A stretch of DNA of 49,780 nt from Gammaproteobacteria bacterium (GTDB lineage Bacteria; Pseudomonadota; Gammaproteobacteria; Pseudomonadales; Balneatricaceae). The DNA lies in the NCBI GenBank assembly GCA_028598985.1, contig JAQRMV010000001.1, positions 1-49,780 of the forward strand. The letters run 5' to 3'. The translations under genes were made by a program, and so were the position numbers. Positions 8,119 to 15,735 of this stretch are shown piece by piece (positions within the stretch are counted from its first letter, which is position 1; every line of letters begins with the position of its first letter). The notes beneath the pieces are model-generated. The model saw nothing but the letters and a program-made list of their open reading frames with translations, was not told the DNA's origin and did not search any database.

Positions 8119-9069
8119 TTAGGCGTGAGTTACTGTTGTGCGTTTTTGATGGGCCAAAATATATAAGAACTCAAGCATTATGGTAGCACCCGCTAGGGCA
8201 GTGATGTTGGCGTTGTCATAAGCTGGGTTTACTTCCACTAGGTCAAAACCAACAATGTTAACGTCCTTTAAACCTCGGATTATTTTCAAAACCTTGTCTG
8301 TTGTTAATCCACCCACCACAGGTGTGCCAGTACCTGGCGCATAGGCTGGGTCTAAGCAGTCAATGTCAAAAGTAAGGTATACGGGCAAGTTGCCCACGCG
8401 CTCTATAATCGAGGCAGCAACGGCGTCGGCAGGCATGTCATTAACTGCAGCGGCGTCAATTACCTTAAAATCGTGGGCTTCTGGTCGATATTCCGTGCGA
8501 ATGCCTAATTGAATTGAATGATCTGGGTCGATAAGGCCTTGTTTTGGTGCAAAGTGAAACATGCTGCCATGGTCTACTTCGGCTTCATTGGCATTAGGGT
8601 AAGTGTCTGTGTGGGCATCAAAATGCACTAGGGCCATTTTGCCATAATGCTTGGCATGAGCTTTTAATAAAGGCAGAGTAAGGTAGTGGTCACCACCCAT
8701 GCTTATGAGGGTGGTTTTAGACTCAATGATATGGTTCACATGCTTTGCTATTTCTGCATTCAAGTCTTGGGCATCCCCCGGTACAAAATCCAAATCTCCA
8801 TAGTCGGCGACCTTTAGGTACTTAAAGGCATCGAAGGTCCAAGGCCAGCGGCGGCCTTCCCAGCCAAGGTTGCTACTCGCTTGGCGTATGGCCGTTGGGC
8901 CAGAGCGAGTGCCCGCTCTGCCTGTGGTCGCCAAGTCAAAAGGCAGGCCTATTACGGCCGCATCAAAATTGGTTGCTAGTTCTCTCGTTAAAGGGCGTGC
9001 CAAGTAGCTGAATTGATTTGCGTACATGGATATATCAACGGGGTCGCCAATGAGTTTATTTCTAGCCAT
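8119..9069 (-). CDS. Agmatinase/guanidino-acid ureohydrolase family enzyme
   Basis: A 316-aa cytoplasmic binuclear Mn hydrolase of the arginase/agmatinase superfamily, which releases urea from a guanidino compound. Metal ligands are all present: His128 (GGDH), Asp151, His153 and Asp155 (HFDAHTDT), Asp235 and Asp237 (DIDCLDPAYAPGTGTP). The start at 9069 has AGGA five bases upstream. It is transcribed divergently from a clear creatinase gene across a 230-base AT-rich gap, which makes a guanidino acid (guanidinobutyrate, guanidinopropionate or guanidinoacetate) as likely a substrate as agmatine. No polyamine genes are nearby. Superfamily certain, substrate open. Confidence 0.88.
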   Translation of the reverse strand: MARNKLIGDPVDISMYANQFSYLARPLTRELATNFDAAVIGLPFDLATTGRAGTRSGPTAIRQASSNLGWEGRRWPWTFDAFKYLKVADYGDLDFVPGDAQDLNAEIAKHVNHIIESKTTLISMGGDHYLTLPLLKAHAKHYGKMALVHFDAHTDTYPNANEAEVDHGSMFHFAPKQGLIDPDHSIQLGIRTEYRPEAHDFKVIDAAAVNDMPADAVAASIIERVGNLPVYLTFDIDCLDPAYAPGTGTPVVGGLTTDKVLKIIRGLKDVNIVGFDLVEVNPAYDNANITALAGATIMLEFLYILAHQKRTTVTHA

Positions 9070-9301
9070 GAAAGTTCCTAATGAATTCGTTTGAAATAAT
9101 GCACAATATTCCCTAAATTTGGTGAATAATGCAAGAAATTGGTAGGTTATATTGAACGATTTTCGGGTTGCTTACCTATTTAAATTACTAATGATAGTAT
9201 TGAATATATTGATTTTACTTATATCTTTAAGGCGCATATGATGCACGAGTTTTCTGCACAGTCATTGTTGCAGCCCAACCAAAAATACTAAGGTGAATGC
9301 T

Positions 9302-10522
9302 ATGAATCCACTAAACATGCCCCGTACCATCGAAATTCCAAATGGACAAAAAGTGGTTGCCACTTTTTCTAAACAAGAACTCAGCAACCGTCTTGCTAAG
9401 TTGCGTGCATACATGGCATCTGCCGGTATTGATGCCGTAGTGATGACCTCTTACCACAACATTAACTATTTCTCTGATTTCGTCTACTGCCGTTTTGGCC
9501 GTGACTATGGTTTAGTGGTAACCCAAGACGATTTCACTACCGTCACTGCAAATATCGATGGCGGTCAGCCTTTCCGCCGTAACCAGTTGGGTGACAACGT
9601 AGTTTACACCGATTGGCAGAAGGGCAACTTCTTTGTTGCACTAAAAAACCTCATTAAGCCAGGTAGCCGTATTGCTGTGGAATATGATCACATGCCTTTG
9701 GCGACAATGGACATCATGAAGCAAACCTTCCCAGCTTCTGAGTTCACCGATATCGGTGTGCCAACCATGCAAATGCGCATGATTAAATCTGCCGAAGAAA
9801 TTGCAGTCATTAAGCATGGCTCTCGCATTGGTGACATCGGTGGTGCTGCTATCCGTGACGCCATTGCCGTAGGTGTGCCAGAGTACGAAGTGGCCATGGC
9901 TGGTACTCAGGCCATGATCCGTGAAATTGCTAAGACTTTTCCAGATGGCGAGTTGATGGACACTTGGGTTTGGTTTCAGTCGGGTATGAACACCGACGGT
10001 GCTCACAACCCTGTGACTAGCCGTAAGATTGAAGCAGGTGATATCTTGAGCCTTAACTGCTTCCCAATGATTGCGGGTTACTACACAGCCCTAGAGCGTA
10101 CATTATTCGCTGAGCATGCTAGCGATCGTCACTTAGAGTTATGGGAAATAAACTGTAAGGTTCATCGTCGTGGTTTAGAGCTAGTTAAGCCTGGCGTTAA
10201 GTGCAGTGATGTGGCCCATGAGTTGAACGAAATATTTGCTGAGCACGATGTGCTGCAACACCGCACCTTTGGTTACGGCCATTCGTTTGGTACCTTAAGC
10301 CACTACTATGGCCGTGAAGCGGGGCTTGAGTTCCGTGAAGACGTAGACACAGTATTGGAACCAGGCATGGTGGTATCTATCGAACCCATGATTATGTTGC
10401 CAGAAGGTATGGCCGGCGCTGGGGGCTACCGTGAGCACGACATCCTTGTAGTGGGTGAAGAAGGTGCTGAGAATATTACTAAGTTCCCATTCGGTCCAGA
10501 GCACAACATCATTAAAGGTTAA
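9302..10522 (+). CDS. Creatinase (creatine amidinohydrolase, M24 fold)
   Basis: Hydrolyses creatine to sarcosine and urea. The protein (406 aa from the ATG at 9302) follows the Pseudomonas putida creatinase closely over its whole length as I recall it: TSYHNINYFSDFVYC, ANIDGGQPFRR, NVVYTDWQ, WFQSGMNTDGAHNPVTSR, FGYGHSFGTLSHYYGREAGLE and EPMIMLPEG. The catalytic histidine of the family corresponds to His235 in GAHNPVT. Creatinase uses the aminopeptidase-P fold without metals. An AAGG lies eight bases before the chosen ATG; a GTG at 9293 overlaps that site and is less likely. Intrinsic terminator just downstream. Sarcosine oxidase or urease genes are not visible here. Confidence 0.92.
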   Translation: MNPLNMPRTIEIPNGQKVVATFSKQELSNRLAKLRAYMASAGIDAVVMTSYHNINYFSDFVYCRFGRDYGLVVTQDDFTTVTANIDGGQPFRRNQLGDNVVYTDWQKGNFFVALKNLIKPGSRIAVEYDHMPLATMDIMKQTFPASEFTDIGVPTMQMRMIKSAEEIAVIKHGSRIGDIGGAAIRDAIAVGVPEYEVAMAGTQAMIREIAKTFPDGELMDTWVWFQSGMNTDGAHNPVTSRKIEAGDILSLNCFPMIAGYYTALERTLFAEHASDRHLELWEINCKVHRRGLELVKPGVKCSDVAHELNEIFAEHDVLQHRTFGYGHSFGTLSHYYGREAGLEFREDVDTVLEPGMVVSIEPMIMLPEGMAGAGGYREHDILVVGEEGAENITKFPFGPEHNIIKG

Positions 10523-10547
10523 TGCGGGTTCTACATATTGGTTAATT

Positions 10548-10583
10548 AAAAGCCAGCTTTATTTTTATAGAGCTGGCTTTTTT
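10548..10583 (+). terminator. Rho-independent terminator after creatinase
   Basis: AAAAGCCAGCT (10548-10558) pairs with AGCTGGCTTTT (10571-10581), a stem of 11 pairs with an AT-rich loop and a T-run continuing to 10583. It lies 26 bases after the creatinase stop. Confidence 0.9.
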
Positions 10584-10646
10584 GTGCCTGCTAAACAGGC
10601 GTTGGGATGTTAGAATTAACCGATTACTTTTTAGTTGGATACCATC

Positions 10647-10895
10647 ATGATCAAAAAAATTACCTTAGGACTGCTTATTATTAGCGGCGGTTTAATGCTA
10701 ATAGAACGGGCAACAATGCTGGTATCTAACCTCAGCGCACAAGCCTATTGTGGCGAACGTTATTTGCAACTTGTGGATGGCGTGATGGGCAGTGCGTCAT
10801 GCGGGTTTGGTTGGGATATTTACCTGACCATTGTACTGTTTAGTACTATGTTTATTGGTATGTTTTTGTTTTTATTTGGGCAGGGTAAGGAATAG
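10647..10895 (+). CDS. Small two-helix membrane protein, unknown function
   Basis: 82 aa from the ATG at 10647, with GGAT six bases upstream; a TTG at 10635 in the same frame is less likely. The first hydrophobic segment (MIKKITLGLLIISGGLML) could be a membrane anchor. The second, near the C-terminus (YLTIVLFSTMFIGMFLFLFG), is a clear transmembrane helix. Between them are two cysteines (YCGERY and SASCGFGW) that could form a disulfide on the periplasmic side. I do not recognise a family. Repeat copy C begins 11 bases after the stop. Confidence 0.65.
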   Translation: MIKKITLGLLIISGGLMLIERATMLVSNLSAQAYCGERYLQLVDGVMGSASCGFGWDIYLTIVLFSTMFIGMFLFLFGQGKE

Positions 10896-10905
10896 ATTAA
10901 ACCTA

Positions 10906-10928
10906 GTTCCCATGCTCTGCGTGGAAAC
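10906..10928. repeat. Single palindromic repeat unit (copy C)
   Basis: A 23-base copy with left arm GTTCCCATGC, loop TCT and right arm GCGTGGAAAC (one G-to-A change). It directly abuts the stop codon (10929-10931) of the truncated acetyltransferase on the minus strand. Confidence 0.85.
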
Positions 10929-11231
10929 TTATAGCCGCTTTTCTAACATAGCCACGTTAATTTTGTTGCCAAACTTACTCCCCACTTCATTAAGCAATCC
11001 TACTTGTGCAAACCCGAATTTTTTATGTAATCCTACGGACACATCATTAGGCAGGGCGATGATGGCATACAAACGATGAATGCTAAGCGCTGCTAACTTA
11101 GGCAACAGCTGGTGGTACAAAGCGGTTCCTACTCCTTTGGTTTGTAGCTGAGGGTGAACATATATAGTTACTTCTGCTGAATGATCATAAGCAGCCTTAG
11201 CGCGAAATTCTTGCGTTCCCACGCGGAGCAT
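10929..11231 (-). pseudogene. N-terminally truncated GNAT acetyltransferase (PAT/YncA-like)
   Basis: The open frame is 100 codons. From about 11207 it reads like the C-terminal half of a phosphinothricin-type GNAT: FRAKAAYDHSAEVTIYVHP, the acetyl-CoA loop QTKGVGTALY, and the last strand GLHKKFGFAQVG. Full-length members are about 165-180 aa, so roughly the first 70 residues, including the substrate-binding N-terminal part, are missing. What precedes FRAK is MLRVGTQE, whose first six codons are translated from repeat unit D1. The gene body therefore stops exactly where the repeat begins. A short expressed fragment is possible but a working enzyme is unlikely. Confidence 0.8.
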
Positions 11232-11302
11232 GGGAACGAGGTGTGGTTACTGGTCTTGTGTTCCCACGCGGAGCATGGGAACGAGGTGTGGTTACTGGTC
11301 TT
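11215..11302. repeat. Two palindromic repeat units in a 45-base tandem duplication (cluster D)
   Basis: Units at 11215-11237 and 11260-11282, each followed by the identical 20-base tail GAGGTGTGGTTACTGGTCTT (11238-11257 and 11283-11302). Period 45 bases. The first unit replaces the 5-prime part of the acetyltransferase fragment. The second ends just before the amidohydrolase 3-prime end. Confidence 0.92.
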
Positions 11303-11305
11303 ATT

Positions 11306-12655
11306 CTAAAGCTTCGCTGCCAGAACCTTAGCTGCAGCAGTGTGTTGTTGCATCAACGGACCTAGGTCCAAACCTTCTATTGCGCCATTTTTAACCCGCC
11401 ATTGGCCAGCGACCATGACGTGTTCTGCTTTCTGGGCTCCACATAATAACAGCGCCGCTAATGGGTCATGGCTGCCACTAAAACGCATCTCATCAAGTTT
11501 AAATAAAGCAATGTCTGCTTGCTTGCCAACCTCTAAAACCCCGATGTCGGGACGACCTAACATTTTAGCGCTGCCTTGAGTAGCCCAGCGATAGGCATCA
11601 AAGTGGCTCACTTCAGCGCCGTATTTCAGCCGCTGCAAATACAAGGCTTGGCGGACTTCTTGGATCATGTTAGAGCCGTCGTTAGAGGCAGAGCCATCAA
11701 CACCTAGACCCACAGGGCAACCCGCAGCTTCTAGTTCCTGCACTGGCGCCATGCCAGAAGCCAGCATCATATTGGAGGTAGGGCAGTGACAAATGCCGGT
11801 ACCAGCGGCACCTAAACGTTTGATTTCATCGTTGTTAAAATGGATGCCGTGGGCCAGCCAAGTTTGCGACCCTAGCCAGCCTACGCTGTCTAGGTAATCT
11901 ACGGTGCGTAAACCAAAACGTTGTAAACAGAAGTTCTCTTCGTCTATGGTCTCCGCCAAATGGGTGTGTAACATCACATTGTGTTGTGCCCCTAGGAAAG
12001 CGGAATGACGCATCAATTCAGGCGTTACAGAAAAAGGCGAGCAGGGGGCTAGGGCCACTTGTAACATGCTGCCTTCACTGGCGTCGTGGTAGCGCTGAAT
12101 AACGCGCTCGCTGTCGGCCAAAATGGTGTCTTCCTGTTGCACCGTGCTCTGTGGTGGCAAACCTCCGTCATCTATGCCTAAGCTCATGGAGCCACGGGTC
12201 ATGGTCATACGCATGCCCATGCTTGCTGCGGCTGCGGCTTGAATATCCATGGCGTCTGTTAACGCCTCTGGGAACAAGTAGTGATGATCGGCTGCTGTGG
12301 TACAACCCGACAACAAAAGCTCGGCCAAGGCTAGGCGTGTGGCTTGGTAAAGCATGTCGGGTTCTAGCCCTGCCCATACGGGGTAAAGGCTGGTGAGCCA
12401 GCCAAATAAGGGTTTATTTAGAGCTTGAGGCATGGCGCGGGTGAGGGTTTGATAAAAATGATGGTGGCCGTTAATTAGTCCTGGCAATAACACTAATTCG
12501 CTGCAATTCATGGTTTCATCATAGGAGCTTTTGGGCTCGTGGCCATGGGGCACTAACTCCAGAATTTTTTGTCCCCCTACGACCAAGCCACCAGCAGCGT
12601 TGTTTGCCAATATGGCGAGGGGATTTTTTAACCAAATTACAGAAGATGACGTCAT
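11306..12655 (-). CDS. 8-oxoguanine deaminase-like amidohydrolase (TRZ/ATZ family)
   Basis: A 449-aa metal-dependent deaminase of the cytosine-deaminase-like amidohydrolase branch. Metal-binding motifs: GHHHFYQ near residue 63, LHTHLAET, LAHGIHF and the Asp motif GVDGSASNDGSNM. The overall wording (PGLINGHHHFYQTLTRA, LFGWLTSLYPVW, SGCTTAADHHY) is that of the 8-oxoguanine deaminase / hydroxydechloroatrazine hydrolase group. With creatinase and a ureohydrolase upstream, a role in nitrogen scavenging from purine damage products is plausible. Exact substrate cannot be fixed by sequence alone: guanine or pterin derivatives remain possible. Confidence 0.82.
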   Translation of the reverse strand: MTSSSVIWLKNPLAILANNAAGGLVVGGQKILELVPHGHEPKSSYDETMNCSELVLLPGLINGHHHFYQTLTRAMPQALNKPLFGWLTSLYPVWAGLEPDMLYQATRLALAELLLSGCTTAADHHYLFPEALTDAMDIQAAAAASMGMRMTMTRGSMSLGIDDGGLPPQSTVQQEDTILADSERVIQRYHDASEGSMLQVALAPCSPFSVTPELMRHSAFLGAQHNVMLHTHLAETIDEENFCLQRFGLRTVDYLDSVGWLGSQTWLAHGIHFNNDEIKRLGAAGTGICHCPTSNMMLASGMAPVQELEAAGCPVGLGVDGSASNDGSNMIQEVRQALYLQRLKYGAEVSHFDAYRWATQGSAKMLGRPDIGVLEVGKQADIALFKLDEMRFSGSHDPLAALLLCGAQKAEHVMVAGQWRVKNGAIEGLDLGPLMQQHTAAAKVLAAKL

Positions 12656-12843
12656 AAAGCCGAGTGTCTCACAGAGTATAAAAACAATTAAACCGTCCCA
12701 AAGTGTATCAATTAGCTGATCATTTAGACAGGATTTGGTTCAGAGTGAGGGCTGCTGGGAAATACTTGTTCTAGATCAATGAGAATAGACCTTAGGTCAT
12801 TTATGCTGATGTTGAAAATGAATAGATTTAGAGGAGTATCACC

Positions 12844-12978
12844 ATGTTCGGATTAGATGCCTATAGCTTATCTGTGTTTTGGCCTAGCATGTTCGGTGTG
12901 GCTTTAATCACCGCAGCAATGATTTGGGGTGCAGTAAAAATGGTGCAATTGACCATGCAGGAGCCTGAAGAAAAGTAG
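12844..12978 (+). CDS. 44-residue single-pass membrane protein, unknown function
   Basis: A short frame from ATG 12844 to TAG 12978. AGAGGAG lies nine bases upstream, one of the best ribosome-binding sites in the window. The peptide begins MFGLDAYSLSVFWPSMF, continues as one hydrophobic helix (GVALITAAMIWGAV) and ends with a charged cytoplasmic-type tail (QEPEEK). Composition and site argue for a genuine small protein. No family recognised. It stands between the divergent amidohydrolase gene and the glycerophosphodiesterase gene, 65 bases before the latter. Confidence 0.72.
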   Translation: MFGLDAYSLSVFWPSMFGVALITAAMIWGAVKMVQLTMQEPEEK

Positions 12979-13043
12979 GTTGGCATGGATGCAGTAAACG
13001 GGCACAATAGCCGCCTATCAAATTTGCTTAGGTTATTGTCCCA

Positions 13044-13733
13044 ATGCAGCTATTTGCCCACAGAGGTATTAGTGATTTAGCACCAGAAAATACCATGGCT
13101 GCGTTTGAGCTTGCCTTGGCACATCATTGTGACGGTATTGAACTGGATGTCCGCTTGATGTCGGGGCAAGTGGTTGTTATACATGATGCTAGTGTAGACC
13201 GTACTACGAATGGTACAGGTTTAGTTGCCGAACTAACTTCTAAAGCGTGGGCTCAGCTAGACGCTGGAGATGGTCATCCGCCTCCCAGTTTACGGCAGGT
13301 GTTGGGACTTGTGGCTGGACGTTGTGAGGTAAATATAGAGCTCAAGTCAAACGACTTGGTGCCACAGGTGGTGCAGGACATTACGTGGGCTTTAAAACAG
13401 TGCCACTTTAAAGTTTCTCAATTATGTGTATCCGCATTTGATCATCGGTTGTTAGTTCAGATAAAAGCCCTACTTCCCAATATATCTATCGCTCCCTTAA
13501 TCGCTTCTTGTCCCGTTGCTTTAGCTCAATTAGCTAGTGAAATGGGCGCCCAAGCATTACATAGCCATGTAGAAACCACCGACCAAGCTTTGGTTGACGA
13601 TGCCCATGCCAAAGGGCTAATCATTAGAGTGTATACGGTGAAGCAGGCCGCCGATTTGCTTAGGTTAAAGCAAATCGGTGTGGATGCTGTATTTGTTAAT
13701 GATGTAGTTTGGGCTAGATCGGTACTTAATTAA
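13044..13733 (+). CDS. Glycerophosphodiester phosphodiesterase (UgpQ-like)
   Basis: Cleaves glycerophosphodiesters to glycerol-3-phosphate and an alcohol. 229 aa, no signal peptide, so cytoplasmic like UgpQ rather than periplasmic GlpQ. Motifs: AHRGISDLAPENTMAAF (His6/Arg7 catalytic region), DGIELDVRLMSGQ with the Glu and Asp metal ligands, VVIHD, DRTTNGTG and NIELKS. A C-terminal VYTVKQAADLLRLKQIGVDAVFVND block completes the TIM barrel. It converges with, and overlaps by eight bases, the MFS transporter gene. Confidence 0.92.
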   Translation: MQLFAHRGISDLAPENTMAAFELALAHHCDGIELDVRLMSGQVVVIHDASVDRTTNGTGLVAELTSKAWAQLDAGDGHPPPSLRQVLGLVAGRCEVNIELKSNDLVPQVVQDITWALKQCHFKVSQLCVSAFDHRLLVQIKALLPNISIAPLIASCPVALAQLASEMGAQALHSHVETTDQALVDDAHAKGLIIRVYTVKQAADLLRLKQIGVDAVFVNDVVWARSVLN

Positions 13734-14922
13734 GTCGTTCAGTGGGTTGTTTCACCTGCTGACTACTCCACCAAATGACCATTAAAAGCATGCCTAAAAT
13801 AGGCAGGCTCATTAGGTTAATGGCCCTCCAGCTGGTGGCAGTTAGCAACCATCCGGCAGACAAAGATGCGATGGCTTGAAAACCAAATACCATAAACTCG
13901 TTAAATGCTTGTGCTCGGTATTTTTCTTTGTCTTTATAAGTAGTGATTAATAATGCTGTGCTACTCACAAATAAGAAGTTCCAACCTACGCCAAGAGCCA
14001 CAAGGCTAATCCAATACCCAACTACGGTTTGGTCAACTTGGCTAACGCCTATGCATATCATTAGTGCGAAAATTCCCACTACCATGATGGCTCTGTGCCC
14101 CCAGCGCCTAATTAACTTGCCTACAAAAAGAGAAGGGAAAAACATGCCAACAATATGCCACTGAATCACTATGCCGGTATCGTCAATGCTGTGGCCGTCC
14201 ATTACATGCATGCTTACAGGTGTGGCGGTCATAAGAAATACCATTAAGGCATAAGATACGGTTGCAGCAAACACTGCCAAAATAAAATCAGGCTGCTGTG
14301 CAAGTTGTTTTATGGTTCGGCCTTGAGCTTTGCCTACTTCTATAGTTTTAGCGGGGGACTGCATCCACATAAGGATGATGGCGGGTACAAGAACCATAAG
14401 CGCTAAGGCGATGTAAGATCCTACAAACGTATGCTGCGGAACCCAGTCGCGGGTATAGTTGACTACGTTGGGGCCTAAAAATGCTCCAGCGATACCAGAC
14501 AGTAAAATAGCTGAAATGGCTTGAGGGGCTATTTCTATAGACACGCTTTCGGCTGCTGCAAAACGGTAATGTTGTACAAAAGCGTAACTCATGCCTAGGC
14601 CTAGGCAGGCTATGCAGTAGAACCAAAATAAACTGTACCAAATCGCCACAGCTCCGGTTAACGAGGCCAGCGCGGCGGCTATGGCAGCGCCTATAAAACC
14701 AAATTTACGGCCTTTTTTACTCATCAAAACGGCGGCAGGTATAGTGCCCAAAGCGGTACCCACTACCATTGCAGCAACAGGGAAAGTTGCCCAGCCCACA
14801 GACGGAGCGATAAGGGCGCCAATGATGCCGCCTAAGAAAAAAGTGACAGAGGCGCCAGCAAAAGAAAATACGTGAGATAAAGACAGTAGCCAAACGTTTC
14901 GAGAGAGGGGTAAGGTAGGCAT
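13726..14922 (-). CDS. Major facilitator superfamily transporter
   Basis: 398 aa with about 12 hydrophobic segments, a typical MFS length. The loop between helices 2 and 3 carries LMSKKGRKFG, a variant of the MFS A-motif. A second basic loop, GKLIRRWGHRAI, occupies the equivalent place in the C-terminal half. Several members with this N-terminus (SHVFSFAGASVTFFLGGIIG) are uncharacterised, so the substrate is unknown. It is divergent from psrA across 156 bases and could be regulated by it. Confidence 0.85.
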   Translation of the reverse strand: MPTLPLSRNVWLLSLSHVFSFAGASVTFFLGGIIGALIAPSVGWATFPVAAMVVGTALGTIPAAVLMSKKGRKFGFIGAAIAAALASLTGAVAIWYSLFWFYCIACLGLGMSYAFVQHYRFAAAESVSIEIAPQAISAILLSGIAGAFLGPNVVNYTRDWVPQHTFVGSYIALALMVLVPAIILMWMQSPAKTIEVGKAQGRTIKQLAQQPDFILAVFAATVSYALMVFLMTATPVSMHVMDGHSIDDTGIVIQWHIVGMFFPSLFVGKLIRRWGHRAIMVVGIFALMICIGVSQVDQTVVGYWISLVALGVGWNFLFVSSTALLITTYKDKEKYRAQAFNEFMVFGFQAIASLSAGWLLTATSWRAINLMSLPILGMLLMVIWWSSQQVKQPTERLN

Positions 14923-15036
14923 AGTATATGAGTTTAGTATAAATTAGAGGGCCTATAATAACTGATATAAGTATTTGGAACTATATGATGTTGTTAGTTA
15001 TGGAGCTTGCGAGGCCTAAATAGTCGTGTTAGTTTT

Positions 15037-15048
15037 AAACACATGTTT
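15037..15048. promoter_or_regulatory. Probable PsrA operator upstream of psrA
   Basis: AAAC-ACAT-GTTT at 15037-15048 matches the PsrA box described for Pseudomonas, (G/C)AAAC-N2-4-GTTT(G/C), in its arms and spacing. The flanks here are T and T rather than G/C. It lies 31 bases before the psrA start codon and inside the intergenic region shared with the MFS gene, so it could control either or both. Confidence 0.6.
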
Positions 15049-15078
15049 TAAACAAATTTTAATCATTAAGAAATTATA

Positions 15079-15735
15079 ATGACTAGTTCCACCATTGATC
15101 GTATTTTAGATGCGGCAGAAGTTGAGTTTGCAGCCCATGGTTTCGTTGAGACTTCCCTTAGGACCATCACCTCCAAGGCTAAGGTTAATTTAGCGGCGGT
15201 TAACTATCACTTTGGTTCAAAGAAGGGGTTGATTCAAGCCGTTACAGATCGTTTTCTTGGTCCACTCACCCAAAATCTTCAGGCACAGTTAAGTGCTTAT
15301 GAACAGTCTTCCCATAAAAGCACTATAGGTGAGCAGGAACTGCAGGCATTGTTTGGTATTTTGGCACGTTCCTGTCAACAGGTTGCACAACAAAATCAAC
15401 ATAGTTTGGCAGTGTTTGCTCGTCTAATTAACATGGCTTATAGCCAATCTCAGGGACACCTTAGAAAACACTTAACCTACCAATATGGGTCATCGTTTTT
15501 GTATTTCATGAAGTTATTGCGTCAGCATATGCCGGTGATGAATAATGAGCAGTTTTTTTGGCGTTTTCACTATTTGTTGGGTACTTTGGTATTTGCCCTG
15601 TCGAGCAGTGAGTCTCTTGTGGCTATTTGCGAACGCGAATATGAAGTGAGCAGGAATTTAGATCAGATTATGTCTGACTTAGTGTTAGTTATGGCTCGTG
15701 CGGCCCAAGCCCCTATTACTGGAGAGTATAAATGA
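15079..15735 (+). CDS. psrA: TetR-family regulator, PsrA type
   Basis: 218 aa. The N-terminal HTH domain (ILDAAEVEFAAHGFVETSLRTITSKA ... NLAAVNYHFGSKKGLIQAV, residues 8-55, in two blocks) and the ligand domain wording (NMAYSQSQGHLRKHL, FFWRFHYLLGTLVFALSS) closely follow Pseudomonas PsrA. PsrA is a repressor of fatty-acid beta-oxidation genes that is released by long-chain fatty acids, and an activator of rpoS. A matching operator lies just upstream, suggesting autoregulation. The stop overlaps the next ATG (ATGA), linking it to an mscS-like gene. Confidence 0.82.
   Translation: MTSSTIDRILDAAEVEFAAHGFVETSLRTITSKAKVNLAAVNYHFGSKKGLIQAVTDRFLGPLTQNLQAQLSAYEQSSHKSTIGEQELQALFGILARSCQQVAQQNQHSLAVFARLINMAYSQSQGHLRKHLTYQYGSSFLYFMKLLRQHMPVMNNEQFFWRFHYLLGTLVFALSSSESLVAICEREYEVSRNLDQIMSDLVLVMARAAQAPITGEYK

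Noticed and set aside
9641-10006. 121-aa frame antisense to creatinase
   Set aside because: Lies wholly within a strongly recognised enzyme gene; a shadow frame.
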